Positions 52,415 to 60,996 of a DNA stretch of 64,000 bases are shown here, piece after piece (within the stretch, counting starts at the first letter, position 1; each line of letters begins with the position of its first letter). Source of the stretch: Chryseobacterium sp. KACC 21268 (GTDB lineage Bacteria > Bacteroidota > Bacteroidia > Flavobacteriales > Weeksellaceae); contig CP117875.1 in NCBI GenBank assembly GCA_028736075.1, positions 1,674,001 to 1,738,000 on the forward strand, given 5' to 3'. The position numbers were made by a program, and so were the translations under genes. Under the pieces are notes generated by a model. The model was not told the DNA's origin. It worked only from the letters and a program-made list of their open reading frames with translations, and did no database searches.

Positions 52415-53113
52415 ATGCTTTACCTTTTACCAGCTTACCTTTCAGAAAATTCTCCAATCGATTATTTCGCCCCAACGATCAAAGACATCATTATGAATGT
52501 CGACCATTATTTTGTGGAAAATGAAAAAACGGCAAGAAAAGTCATTAAGTTTTTCGCTCCGGAGAAAAAACAACCAGAACTCAAATTATTTCTCCTTGAC
52601 AAATATTCCGAAACGGCGGATCTGAAAGAAGCGCAAAAACTGATGAAAGAAGGCGTAGATTTCGGATTGTTGTCAGAAGCTGGTTTGCCCTGCATTGGAG
52701 ATCCGGGAAATATTATCGTTGGTTGGTCGCATAAGAACAACGTAAAGGTCATTCCTGTCAACGGACCAAGTTCTTTCGTTCTGGCTTTGATCGCTAGCGG
52801 ATTTAATGGTCAGCAATTTTCATTCAACGGTTATTTGGCAATCGAGAAAGATAAGAAGAAAAAGGAGATTCAACAGTTGGAAAGTCTGGTGGAGAAAACG
52901 GGATTCACGCAGATCTTTATGGAGACGCCTTACCGCAACAATCCACTTTTCGAAGATTTGACGAAGTTCCTAAATCCAAATACAAAACTCTGCATCGCCT
53001 CCAATATCAACGATCCGGAAAATGAATTCATCAAAACAAGAACCATCAACGATTGGAAAAAAAACAAACCGGAATTGCATAAGATTCCCACAGTTTTTCT
53101 GATTGGGAAATAA
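52415..53113 (+). CDS. RsmI-like SAM-dependent methyltransferase (tetrapyrrole methylase fold)
   Basis: 232 residues of the tetrapyrrole/uroporphyrin methylase fold, closest to the ribosomal RNA 2'-O-methyltransferase RsmI by its SEAGLPCIGDPGN (RsmI: SDAGTPxISDPG) and NGPSSFVLALIASG motifs. Unlike RsmI it starts LLPAYLSENSPIDYFAPT and lacks the usual GTPIGN at the N-terminus. Bacteroidota often have this second paralogue; its target is unknown, possibly RNA. It has no partner gene. Confidence 0.85.
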   Translation: MLYLLPAYLSENSPIDYFAPTIKDIIMNVDHYFVENEKTARKVIKFFAPEKKQPELKLFLLDKYSETADLKEAQKLMKEGVDFGLLSEAGLPCIGDPGNIIVGWSHKNNVKVIPVNGPSSFVLALIASGFNGQQFSFNGYLAIEKDKKKKEIQQLESLVEKTGFTQIFMETPYRNNPLFEDLTKFLNPNTKLCIASNINDPENEFIKTRTINDWKKNKPELHKIPTVFLIGK

Positions 53114-53197
53114 ATCAATAAAAGAAGTTAGAGGTTAGATGTGAGAAATTAGTCTAACTTCTAATCTCTAAAACCTAAAAATCTAATACCAAATTAT

Positions 53198-54349
53198 ATG
53201 AATCAAACCTATCCTTTTTATGTAAAACTTTCCTGCATATTGATCAGTATTGTGATCTTGGGATTCCTTGCTATCATTGGCGAACAGATTTTGATTCCGA
53301 TGGTTTTGGGATTGTTGATCTCGATTTTGTTGATGCCTCTCAGCCGATTTATGGAGAAGCGATTGCGGTTTCCGCGAAGTCTTTCTTCGATTCTGGCAAG
53401 TCTTTTGGCGTTGGCAATTATTGGTGGTGTGATCTACGTGTTGTCGCTCCAAGTGGCGAAGTTGGCGAATGATTGGCCATCATTTCAAAAGCAGTTTGTG
53501 GATTTGATAGATGATCTTCAAGGTTGGATTTCCAGAACTTTTGGTGTGCGGAGAAAAGATCAATTGTTATATCTGAATGACACGGCGAAAAAGTCGATCA
53601 GCACCGGAACTGCGATTCTGGAAAGAGCCTTGAAATCCATTGGTTATGTTTTGATGTTGACAGGTTTTACGTTTTTGTTTACGCTTTTTTTCCTTTTGTA
53701 CAGAACACATTTGCTCAAATTTTTGGTCGCCAGTTTTTCTGAAACGTATCACAAAACGGTTTTTGAGATCATTGATAATATTCAGTTTATGGTGAAGAAA
53801 TATTTGGTGGGACTGTTTCTCCAAATGTTGATCGTCACGATCTTATCATTGATTGCTTACACGATTATCGGCGTGAAATATAATTTTATGCTCGCCATTC
53901 TCACGGGGATTTTGAACATTTTACCCTATATCGGAATTCTGATCGCGTTGCTGATTGGCGCATTGATTACGTTTGCAACCGCAGGAATCAGTCACGTATT
54001 GTTTATTGTGATTGCCATTGTCGTGATCCACGCCATCGACGGCAATATCATAATGCCGAGAGTTGTCGGTTCCAAAGTGAAGATTAATTCTTTGATCGTG
54101 ATCATCGGTTTGGTGATTGGCGAGATGCTTTGGGGCATTGCTGGAATGCTTCTCACGATTCCGATCTTGGCGATTCTGAAAATCATTTTTGATAGAGTAG
54201 AAGGTCTGCAATCCTGGGGATTCCTGATGGGTGAGGATGATGATGTTCCGGTCTTCAAAGCGACGTTTGACAAATATTTTCTGGTAAAGAAAACCAAGGT
54301 GACGAATGTGGAAATCATTTCTAAGCCTGAAGACGAGATCGGGAAATGA
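53198..54349 (+). CDS. AI-2E-family (TqsA/PerM-type) membrane transporter
   Basis: 383 residues with about eight membrane segments: an N-terminal pair (14-60), a soluble middle and the conserved C-terminal block (GILNILPYIGILIALLIGA, then NIIMPRVVGSKVKINSL) of the AI-2 exporter superfamily. Members export autoinducer 2 or act as Na+(Li+)/H+ antiporters, so the substrate is uncertain. The C-terminal tail (about 345-383) is cytoplasmic. It stands between word-like repeats upstream and dispersed-element copy 5 downstream. Confidence 0.88.
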   Translation: MNQTYPFYVKLSCILISIVILGFLAIIGEQILIPMVLGLLISILLMPLSRFMEKRLRFPRSLSSILASLLALAIIGGVIYVLSLQVAKLANDWPSFQKQFVDLIDDLQGWISRTFGVRRKDQLLYLNDTAKKSISTGTAILERALKSIGYVLMLTGFTFLFTLFFLLYRTHLLKFLVASFSETYHKTVFEIIDNIQFMVKKYLVGLFLQMLIVTILSLIAYTIIGVKYNFMLAILTGILNILPYIGILIALLIGALITFATAGISHVLFIVIAIVVIHAIDGNIIMPRVVGSKVKINSLIVIIGLVIGEMLWGIAGMLLTIPILAILKIIFDRVEGLQSWGFLMGEDDDVPVFKATFDKYFLVKKTKVTNVEIISKPEDEIGK

Positions 54350-54380
54350 TTTGGAAAAATTTTAAAAAGAAATAGAAATC

Positions 54381-54469
54381 CCGCAACCCGACTTGAACGT
54401 AGCTCATTTTTTGTGGCTGGAAAAGCGATGGCAAAAAATAGCGGGAGTGGAAGGCGGATAAGTTGCCCC
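54381..54469 (-). repeat. Dispersed GGGCAGC...GGGCTGC element, copy 5 (inverted)
   Basis: CCGCAACCCGACTTGAACG ... GGGAGTGGAAGGCGGATAAG then TTGCCCCA. It pairs best with copy 4 in its centre (GAGCTCATTTTTT-like, GCAAAAAATAGC). Terminal GC bases have changed. Confidence 0.75.
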
Positions 54470-54487
54470 AATAATTAAAAATTAACT

Positions 54488-55102
54488 ATGAAAAAATTAA
54501 GTCTTCTAATGTTGTTGCTTTCTGTATTTTGGAATGCGCAGACGAAAAAGGAAAATCTGAAAGCTGTAGAAAAGTTCCAAAATGAGCTGAACGCAGAATA
54601 TCTCAACCCAAAAGAATCGCCATTGCGAGGGGACAATTTGACGAATTTCAAAAAGCATCCGTTCTTTCCAGTCGATCTAAAATATCGGGTGAAAGCAAAA
54701 TTGACCAAGACGGAAAATCCCGTTCCGTTTGAGTTGGCGACTTCTTCTGGCCGTTTTCAAAAATATAGGGAATATGGGACGGCGGAATTCGAAATTGATG
54801 GGAAAAAGTACGCGCTGACCATCTATCAAAACTTGAGACTCATCGAAATGGAGAAATATAAGGATCATCTTTTCCTGCCTTTCCGCGATGAAACGAATGG
54901 AAAAGAAACCTACGGAGGCGGAAAATATATGGATTTGAGAATTCCGAAAGGTGATGAAATAGTTTTGGATTTCAACCAATCCTATCAGCCGTTTTGTGCT
55001 TACAACGCTTTTGATTACAACTGTCCAATTGTTCCGGAGAAGAACAAATTAGCTGTGAGAATAGAGGCTGGCGTGATGTACGAGGATGTCTATCATCATT
55101 AG
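54488..55102 (+). CDS. Secreted DUF1684 protein
   Basis: 204 residues: signal peptide (about 1-18, FWNAQ) and a DUF1684 domain with its typical LRGDNLTNFKKHPFFPVDLKYRV-like entry and the closing NPFCAYN-type motif QPFCAYNAFDYNCPIVPEKN with two cysteines. The family has no proven function. The start is the first ATG after repeat copy 5. Single gene. Confidence 0.87.
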   Translation: MKKLSLLMLLLSVFWNAQTKKENLKAVEKFQNELNAEYLNPKESPLRGDNLTNFKKHPFFPVDLKYRVKAKLTKTENPVPFELATSSGRFQKYREYGTAEFEIDGKKYALTIYQNLRLIEMEKYKDHLFLPFRDETNGKETYGGGKYMDLRIPKGDEIVLDFNQSYQPFCAYNAFDYNCPIVPEKNKLAVRIEAGVMYEDVYHH

Positions 55103-55174
55103 AATTTGAACTTTAACGTTCCTTAACAGCGCATTAGCACGAACCTTGGAACTTATCTTTCAAATCAAAAAATT

Positions 55175-55552
55175 ATGACTGATAAAAAAGTAGCCGGACT
55201 TTGGATAGACGGCAGAAAAGCAATTGTAGTAACGAATCACGATGGACAAGATGTTTCAGAATTTGAAGTGAGAGAAACGGTGAAAGCAGATGTTCAACAC
55301 GGAAATTCTAACGAAAACGCGGCGAATAATGTAGAACAAACCAACAAAGCGAAGTTCTACAAGGAAATCGAAAAAATCATCACCAACAGTACAGATCTTT
55401 ATGTGACTGGGCCAGGAACTTCTCAGGAAGAATTGAGAAATCACCTTTTGGACACAGCGCAATACAAAAATCTGAATATCAAACTAGGAACGGATTCGCA
55501 ACTCAGTGAAGAGCAAGTTCTGGAAGAAGTGAAATCTCACTTCAACGCATAA
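55175..55552 (+). CDS. Small protein resembling eRF1/Dom34 domain 2-like 'translational machinery' proteins
   Basis: 125 residues. AGLWIDGRKAIVV at the start, FYKEIEKIITNSTDLYVTGPG in the middle and LSEEQVLEEVKSHF at the end match the layout of short bacterial proteins (WIDxxxA..., FFxxV...ILIVGPG, TDxQLVxxxxxxF) related to domain 2 of archaeal release factor eRF1/Dom34. Similarity is by pattern only. A link to ribosome rescue or stress is conceivable but unproven. Single gene with a terminator. Confidence 0.65.
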   Translation: MTDKKVAGLWIDGRKAIVVTNHDGQDVSEFEVRETVKADVQHGNSNENAANNVEQTNKAKFYKEIEKIITNSTDLYVTGPGTSQEELRNHLLDTAQYKNLNIKLGTDSQLSEEQVLEEVKSHFNA

Positions 55553-55560
55553 AAAATGAA

Positions 55561-55594
55561 AACGATCCCGAAACTTTGGGATCGTTTTTTTTTT
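55561..55594. terminator. Terminator between the small eRF1-like gene and mutS2
   Basis: AACGATCCC (55561-55569) and GGGATCGTT (55578-55586) pair around GAAACTTT and run into eight T on the plus strand. The two flanking genes converge; the minus side is only moderately A-rich. Confidence 0.8.
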
Positions 55595-55597
55595 GGT

Positions 55598-57745
55598 TTA
55601 AATCCTCTCCAATTCCCCAGAATCAATCGTCGTTTTGAAAGTTCCATAGTTCACGGTGACTTTATTTTTCTTGATTTCGTCAATCGTTCCAACACTCGCA
55701 CTGCCTTTGATGCGGACGCGCTGACCGACTTTCATCCAAATCGCACGTTCTGCAACACGTTTTTCTTCTAATTTTTCGTTGGTTTCTACGATTTTTTCCT
55801 GAACATCTTCTTTCTTGAGTTGTTGCGTTATTTTTCGTTTGATGACTTGTAGGCGTTTGCTTTCGTCTTTGTCCACGCCGATTTTTCGGAACTTTTCCTG
55901 TTCCAAGATCTTCACGAAATCTTTCACCACATCTTTTCGTGATTTTCCTTTCACATAACTGTCGATGAAGGATTCTATCTTGTTTCCGAACTGTAGTTTG
56001 CGGTGTTCGTCTTCATACAATTTTTGGAAATTATGAAGTTTTTGCTGAAGTTGCTCGTTCAGCTTTTGAAGATTATCGCGCTTGTCTTCTACAGAATCTC
56101 GCTTTTCCGAAAGATCGGATTTGATCTTCTCAACCTCGAATTTCTCCTGCTGAAGTTTGACGATGGTCTTATCAAGATTTACAATATCGTGTTCTACTTT
56201 TTTCTTGGCAGAATTGATGATGAATCTCGGAATCTTGTTTTTCTCCGCCACTTCAAAAGTGAAAGAACTTCCAGCTTGTCCAACTTCCAATTTGTATAAT
56301 GGTTCAAGGGAATTTTCATCGAAAAGCATTGCGGCGTTTGTAGCTGCGGGAAGATTTTCCACGACTAGTTTGATGTTCGTGTAATGCGTCGTGATAATCC
56401 CGAAACTTTTTTTGTCATAGAAGAATTCGAGGAAACTTTCTGCCAACGCGCCACCCAATTCCGGATCGGAACCAGTTCCAAATTCATCGATCAACAAAAG
56501 CGATTTTCCGTCGGCCTGTTTGATCATTCCGGACATTTTTTTCAGTCGGGAAGAGTAGGTGGAAAGGTGATTTTCAATGGATTGATTGTCACCGATATCC
56601 GTCATTATTTTCTCAAAAAAGAACATTTCCGATTTTGGATGACAAGGAACCAAGATGCCACTCTGAATCATCAATTGCAACAATCCAACGGTCTTCAGCG
56701 TGATGGATTTTCCACCGGCGTTTGGTCCGGAGATGCAGACAATTCGGTTGTGTTCCGTCAAGGAAATCGTTTGTGAGAAGATCTCTTTGTTCTCCGCTTT
56801 GTTCCTGATCCAAAGCAAGGGATGAAAAGCTTCTCTCAATCTCAAAGTTTGATGGCGATTGATCTTTGGTAAAATTCCATTCACTTTCTCAGCGAATTTT
56901 GCTTTGGCTCGGATCAAATCTAAATCAAAAATATAAGTTTGATAATCTGAAAGTTGCGGTTGGAATTCTGCAATTTCGGCGGTCAGTTTTCTAAGGATCT
57001 TATCGATTTCTTTTTTCTCTTCTTCCTGATTTTCTTTCAGTTTGAAATAATGTTTAACGACACTTTCCGGCTGGATAAAAGTAATAGAACCTGTTTTCGA
57101 AATGCCCAAAACTCTTCCGTTGACTCTTTTTTTGAATCCGGATTTCACGGCCAAAACTCGTTGATCTTCAATAATGCTTTCCTTGATGTCATCCAAAAAA
57201 TCACTTTGTCCGTAGTTGAAAAGAGCTCTGTTGAAGTTTTCATCAATGGTTTTTCTCGCGTGCTGAATTTCTGTTCTGAGGACTTTCAGAATCGGCGACG
57301 CTTCGGTTTTTACGTCTCCGAAACGGTTAAAGACCTTGTCGATTTTGTCAACAATTTCTTTTCGGAATTCCAAATCTTTGATCTCTTCCAGAAGAGTTGG
57401 GAAAAGCTCTGAAAGTTGAGGGAAAAATCTTTGCAATTTCCCGATCTGCTCCGTCATCGTTTTGATTCTGATGAAGGATTTGTTTTCCAATCGGAAATTC
57501 TCGATCAGCATCAGTTTCAATTCTTCTTCGATGTCCTCGTATTCGTTGAAGGGAACAGCGGTTGAGCTTTCGAAGCTTGAAAGGAATTCTGAGGTTTTTT
57601 TCAAGGATATTTCGGCTTCGTCTATGGGCATTGGACGAAGTTCCATTATTTTGTCTGCCGTTTTTGGCGAGAATGCGAAAGGAGCGATCTCCGAAAGAAG
57701 TTCCGGAAATTCTAATTCATTAAGGTCTGCTTGATTGATATTCAC
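55598..57745 (-). CDS. mutS2: MutS2-family ATPase lacking the Smr nuclease domain
   Basis: 715 residues with the MutS core and clamp helices (about 1-300), Walker A GPNAGGKS at 340-347 and the STFSSHxxxL-type segment (HLSTYSSRLKKM), a long coiled coil (about 520-640) and a short KOW-like end (VGQRVRIKG...VGTIDEI, 670-715). MutS2 proteins of about 780 residues end in an Smr endonuclease domain; it is missing here and the stop is natural-looking. Roles proposed for the family: limiting recombination and splitting collided ribosomes. Which applies is unknown. Confidence 0.9.
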   Translation of the reverse strand: MNINQADLNELEFPELLSEIAPFAFSPKTADKIMELRPMPIDEAEISLKKTSEFLSSFESSTAVPFNEYEDIEEELKLMLIENFRLENKSFIRIKTMTEQIGKLQRFFPQLSELFPTLLEEIKDLEFRKEIVDKIDKVFNRFGDVKTEASPILKVLRTEIQHARKTIDENFNRALFNYGQSDFLDDIKESIIEDQRVLAVKSGFKKRVNGRVLGISKTGSITFIQPESVVKHYFKLKENQEEEKKEIDKILRKLTAEIAEFQPQLSDYQTYIFDLDLIRAKAKFAEKVNGILPKINRHQTLRLREAFHPLLWIRNKAENKEIFSQTISLTEHNRIVCISGPNAGGKSITLKTVGLLQLMIQSGILVPCHPKSEMFFFEKIMTDIGDNQSIENHLSTYSSRLKKMSGMIKQADGKSLLLIDEFGTGSDPELGGALAESFLEFFYDKKSFGIITTHYTNIKLVVENLPAATNAAMLFDENSLEPLYKLEVGQAGSSFTFEVAEKNKIPRFIINSAKKKVEHDIVNLDKTIVKLQQEKFEVEKIKSDLSEKRDSVEDKRDNLQKLNEQLQQKLHNFQKLYEDEHRKLQFGNKIESFIDSYVKGKSRKDVVKDFVKILEQEKFRKIGVDKDESKRLQVIKRKITQQLKKEDVQEKIVETNEKLEEKRVAERAIWMKVGQRVRIKGSASVGTIDEIKKNKVTVNYGTFKTTIDSGELERI

Positions 57746-58144
57746 AATGCAAATTTACGAATTTGAAATGTTTTAAAATTTGAAAATTCATATTTGAAAT
57801 TTCTTTCAGAAATTGAGTTTTTATATGTCTTCGAGAGCCTCAGACTGACAGCTTTGGATCTTGGAATTTAACTTAGTCATTTTCTTTTTTTGAATAATGA
57901 GTTTTTAAATGGATATTGTCGTTTGATTTTGAAATAGAATCGTCGATCATTGCGAAGCGCAGCCCGACTTGAACGGAGCTCTTTTTCTTTTCTGTTGCTT
58001 GGACTTGGGTTTGGAAACAGAAAAGAAAAAAGCGGGAGTGGAAGGCGGAAAAGCTGCCCAAATAAATCATTCTACAAAAAACAACACCACCAGAAAAACC
58101 AGCGATGTTGCATTGAAAAATCTAATTGTATGAAAAAGTATTAT
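57746..58144. other. Gene-free spacer with repeat fragments
   Basis: 399 bases between mutS2 and a YceI gene on the same strand. It holds CTTCGAGAGCCTCAGACTGA at 57827-57846 (compare CTTCGAGAGCCTCAGCCTGA at 26563-26582) and dispersed-element copy 6. The short open frame on the minus strand at 57873-58070 is mostly repeat and not a credible gene. Confidence 0.7.
57958..58061 (-). repeat. Dispersed GGGCAGC...GGGCTGC element, copy 6 (inverted)
   Basis: GCGCAGCCCGACTTGAACGG ... GGGAGTGGAAGGCGGAAAAG then CTGCCCAA. The middle has TTTTCTTTTCTGTTGC and its complement around GGAAACAGAAAAGAAAA, so the inner stem is longer than in other copies. Confidence 0.85.
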
Positions 58145-58648
58145 TTAAATTTTTGTTGCTAAGCTGAATGTCAGATCCAGATCATCTTTTACGACGATCA
58201 TTCCGCCCATTTTTTTCGGTGGTATGATGTTGAAATCACTGAATTTTACATTCTTCCGGCCAATCATTTTGTTGTTTTCTACATTGAATTCTACGTTGTA
58301 TCTTTTGCTTTGATTCATCATTCTTACTTCTACGACTGCATTGTAACTTTTTTGAGTCTTTGTAAAATGGATGATCTTGATGGTCATTTCCGGATATTTT
58401 TCCGCATTTAAAATCTTCTGAAAATCTTTGGTCATCATCTTATTTCCGCATTCGAAATCTGTGACTTTCAGAATGATATTCGGAAGGTTTTTGTCAGAGA
58501 GGGAAAAAACGCCATCATTTTTGAATTTGCTGTTGATGCATTGGAAACTATTGACATTTGTGCTACCATTGATTTTCACAAAGTTTTCCTGTGCTTTTAC
58601 TTTTATGATTGAGATTAATAAAAGAATTAAAATATAGAAAGTTCTCAT
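58145..58648 (-). CDS. YceI-like periplasmic protein (divergent)
   Basis: 167 residues with a signal peptide (1 to about 19, IIKVKAQ) and a YceI-like lipocalin-type barrel: FVKINGSTNVNSFQC at the start and a conserved YNVEFNVENN...VKFSDFNI late part. YceI proteins bind isoprenoid-like lipids; some are linked to stress. It is more divergent than the YceI protein at the head of this operon. Third gene of YceI-barrel-YceI, separated from the barrel gene by a hairpin. Confidence 0.8.
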   Translation of the reverse strand: MRTFYILILLLISIIKVKAQENFVKINGSTNVNSFQCINSKFKNDGVFSLSDKNLPNIILKVTDFECGNKMMTKDFQKILNAEKYPEMTIKIIHFTKTQKSYNAVVEVRMMNQSKRYNVEFNVENNKMIGRKNVKFSDFNIIPPKKMGGMIVVKDDLDLTFSLATKI

Positions 58649-58667
58649 GATTTTTGATTTTAAAGAA

Positions 58668-58697
58668 AGCAGAGGATTCCCGGGAGTTTCCTCTGCT
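58668..58697 (-). terminator. Hairpin between outer-membrane barrel and distal YceI genes
   Basis: AGCAGAGGA (58668-58676) and TCCTCTGCT (58689-58697) pair. The plus-strand GAAAGTTTTA-like right flank is weak; on the minus strand TTTCTTTAAAATC follows the stem. It lies upstream of the distal gene, so it may lower its expression. Confidence 0.45.
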
Positions 58698-58717
58698 ACT
58701 ATTAACTAACTAAATAT

Positions 58718-60004
58718 TTAAAAAGAGATCACAGCTTCCAACATAAATCCGTTGAACTTACCATCGCTTTTGATGTTGGTTGTAGGATATCCGTCGTATT
58801 TCTGATTCACATACTCCAGTTTTGTCAGGATATTCTTGGTCATAAACCAGCCTCCGCCAATGTTGTATCTGTCCACGCTGATGTCTTCGCCACTGATGAG
58901 TTTTCCGTCCACCTTGTTGTATCGCCCTCCAAAGTAGAAGTTTTCGTCGTTACCAAATCTGTAAAGCAACTCTGCTGCATATTGGTTGTAGGTTCTTCTT
59001 TCGGTCTCGGCAAGGTTGCGTCCTGATGCAGATTCGAAGATTCCGAAAAATTCCAGTCCTTTGTATTTCACAAATGGATTGATCATAAATGAGGTCAAAG
59101 TGTTTTGGAAATCCGGATCTACCATTCCGCTTCTCATTTGGGCAGAAGAAGTGGCTGCTGTATTTTCCATCACGAAGTAATACCTAGATCCTGCTCTGTC
59201 TCCATTGTAAAAGTCTAGTCTTGGTGCTCTTGCAATGTTGTAGGCAGAACCTGTCAATCTTACTCTCAGATCTTCATTGACTTGTTTGTCGTAGCCTATC
59301 TTTCCGTAGATTCCCGGACTTGTGCCTCCGGTTGCGGTTTGATTCAATCTTCCATTGGTCACACCACCCATTACAATGACGCCATTTCTTCTGTAATAAA
59401 CCTCTGCGAATGGAAAGGTTGCATAGGCATCCATTAGATAATTTCCGACAAATGGATTCATGATAGCGTAGGCATTGTCTGATCGTCTAAGTTGCGCATC
59501 ACCGTAGTTGATTTGGTCTTGTCCTATTTTGATAGTTGTATATTTCATAATATCTTCAGCAAAACCTTTTTGGATGAAATCCAACTTGTCGATTTGCAAG
59601 TAGCCGCCTTTTACATAAGTTTCGTTGTGGTGACGAGAAGATAGAAAAGTTCTCAAGTGCAAGTTCACACCATCATACAAAGCAACGTCCAAGTCTAAGT
59701 TTGCAGTTGGAAGGTTGATATTATTTCCTAAGTCAAACAACTGATTTGTATTTACGCCAGCTGTATTGAGAACTGGAGTTGCATTATTCTCGTGTTTCAA
59801 TCCCTGGAATTGAAGAGCAAATGCGCCACCCACTTTTACTCTCAAGTGGTCAAAGGTTGAAACGGTATCTTTTGGATTTTCGAAAACTGTCAATCCGCGT
59901 TTGTCTCTTGGTTTCAGATTGTCTAGTTTTCCTTCCTGAGCGAATCCGAATGTTGCGGTTAGTAAAGCAGCGATGAAGCCGGCTTTCAGTAGATTTCTTT
60001 TCAT
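58718..60004 (-). CDS. Outer-membrane beta-barrel porin-like protein
   Basis: 428 residues: signal peptide (about 1-22, TFGFAQ), many amphipathic strands ending in aromatic residues, and a C-terminal Phe (LEAVISF), which marks outer-membrane barrels. The pattern GDAQLRRSDN, IKIGQDQINYGD and DEYFYFGGRYNKV-like strands resembles phosphate-selective or carbohydrate-selective porins. The substrate is unknown. It lies between two YceI-type genes (gaps of 33 and 69 bases). Confidence 0.82.
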   Translation of the reverse strand: MKRNLLKAGFIAALLTATFGFAQEGKLDNLKPRDKRGLTVFENPKDTVSTFDHLRVKVGGAFALQFQGLKHENNATPVLNTAGVNTNQLFDLGNNINLPTANLDLDVALYDGVNLHLRTFLSSRHHNETYVKGGYLQIDKLDFIQKGFAEDIMKYTTIKIGQDQINYGDAQLRRSDNAYAIMNPFVGNYLMDAYATFPFAEVYYRRNGVIVMGGVTNGRLNQTATGGTSPGIYGKIGYDKQVNEDLRVRLTGSAYNIARAPRLDFYNGDRAGSRYYFVMENTAATSSAQMRSGMVDPDFQNTLTSFMINPFVKYKGLEFFGIFESASGRNLAETERRTYNQYAAELLYRFGNDENFYFGGRYNKVDGKLISGEDISVDRYNIGGGWFMTKNILTKLEYVNQKYDGYPTTNIKSDGKFNGFMLEAVISF

Positions 60005-60037
60005 GATATTTAACTATTTAGTTGTTGTTATTTTAAA

Positions 60038-60580
60038 TTACTCTGCTACCACACTCACTTTTACAGTGACTACATCGCCAGTTTTGATTCCCATAAATCC
60101 AGGACGATCCATTCCGAATTCTGATAGTTTGATGGTTTCGGTTCCATCGATGATGTATGTGTTTCCTTTTTTTACGATTGATACTGGGAAAGAAACATTT
60201 TTGGTGGTTCCGGCGATTGTCAGTCTTCCTACGGCATTGCTTTTTCCGAGATTAATAGATGTTGCAGAAAAAGATACATTTGGAGCTTTGTCAGACTTCA
60301 AGGCTTCGTAAGCTTTCTTTTCCATAGTCTTTCCTTTTTCAGCGTTTAAGGTTTTAACTGGTACGGTATAAGAGATGTTTGTAATGGAATTTCCATTTAC
60401 AACGCCTGAAAAAGTTGCGGTAGAACCTTTCATTTCCCAATCGTGCATTGGTGATGTTCCGGAAATTATTATTGTTGTAGATTTTTGATTTAATTTTTGA
60501 GCATTTGATAATTGAGGAAATAAAATTGCTCCTAGAAATAAACCGATACTGATGATTTGTTTTGTTGTTTTCATTTTCAT
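60038..60580 (-). CDS. YceI-family periplasmic protein
   Basis: 180 residues. Signal peptide (about 1-27, FPQLSNAQ), then the lipocalin-like YceI domain with SGTSPMHDWEMKGSTATFSG, where the His is often involved in ligand binding, and a closing FMGIKTGDVVTVKVSV segment. Family members carry long isoprenoid chains and occur with cytochromes or stress genes. First gene of the YceI-barrel-YceI unit. A 14-bp palindrome overlaps its promoter. Confidence 0.9.
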   Translation of the reverse strand: MKMKTTKQIISIGLFLGAILFPQLSNAQKLNQKSTTIIISGTSPMHDWEMKGSTATFSGVVNGNSITNISYTVPVKTLNAEKGKTMEKKAYEALKSDKAPNVSFSATSINLGKSNAVGRLTIAGTTKNVSFPVSIVKKGNTYIIDGTETIKLSEFGMDRPGFMGIKTGDVVTVKVSVVAE

Positions 60581-60614
60581 AAAATTTAATTGTTATAATT
60601 ATTTATTTTTCTAT

Positions 60615-60632
60615 TTTGATATATCAAAGGTA
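60615..60632 (-). promoter_or_regulatory. -7 element and overlapping palindrome before the YceI operon
   Basis: Read on the minus strand, TACCTTTG (60632-60625) matches TAnnTTTG. It overlaps a perfect 14-bp palindrome TTTGATATATCAAA at 60615-60628, which would cover the transcription start: a typical place for a repressor. Confidence 0.5.
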
Positions 60633-60966
60633 TAAGGTTAATAATAAAAGAGACATTATATTATGATGATAAAAATCTTACGATTATGTCGGATTATATT
60701 ATTGATAATTTTTTTCAATGATGATTATCGATTATTTCTAAATGTTAAAATTATATTAATCTTTGATTTGACTTTTATTAATAATGGTTGATGATTAAAC
60801 AGATATGACATTTGTTAGGTAGCTCATTAATGATGAAAATCAGTAGAACTATTTTTGAATAATGATAAAAAATGTTAAATTATTGTGAAATATTTAAATT
60901 TATATGACGAATATCATAGCCAGTCTTAATTTTGAACTTTGTATTTTATAAAGTCATTGTAATTCT
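60633..60966. other. AT-rich divergent promoter region without a gene
   Basis: About 330 bases between the YceI operon and the antiporter gene. It contains many TTAT/ATAA words and TTATCGATTA-like imperfect palindromes (60728-60737) but no gene, hairpin terminator or clear operator. Confidence 0.6.
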
Positions 60967-60974
60967 TATTTTTG
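60967..60974 (+). promoter_or_regulatory. -7 element before the antiporter gene
   Basis: TATTTTTG matches TAnnTTTG and lies 22 bases before the ATG at 60997. A TTTG at 60938-60941 is slightly too far upstream. Confidence 0.5.
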
Positions 60975-60996
60975 TACATTAAACACAAATAATTCA

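Noticed and set aside
57873-58070. 65-codon minus-strand open frame
   Set aside because: Most of it is dispersed-element copy 6; no domain and no conservation expected.
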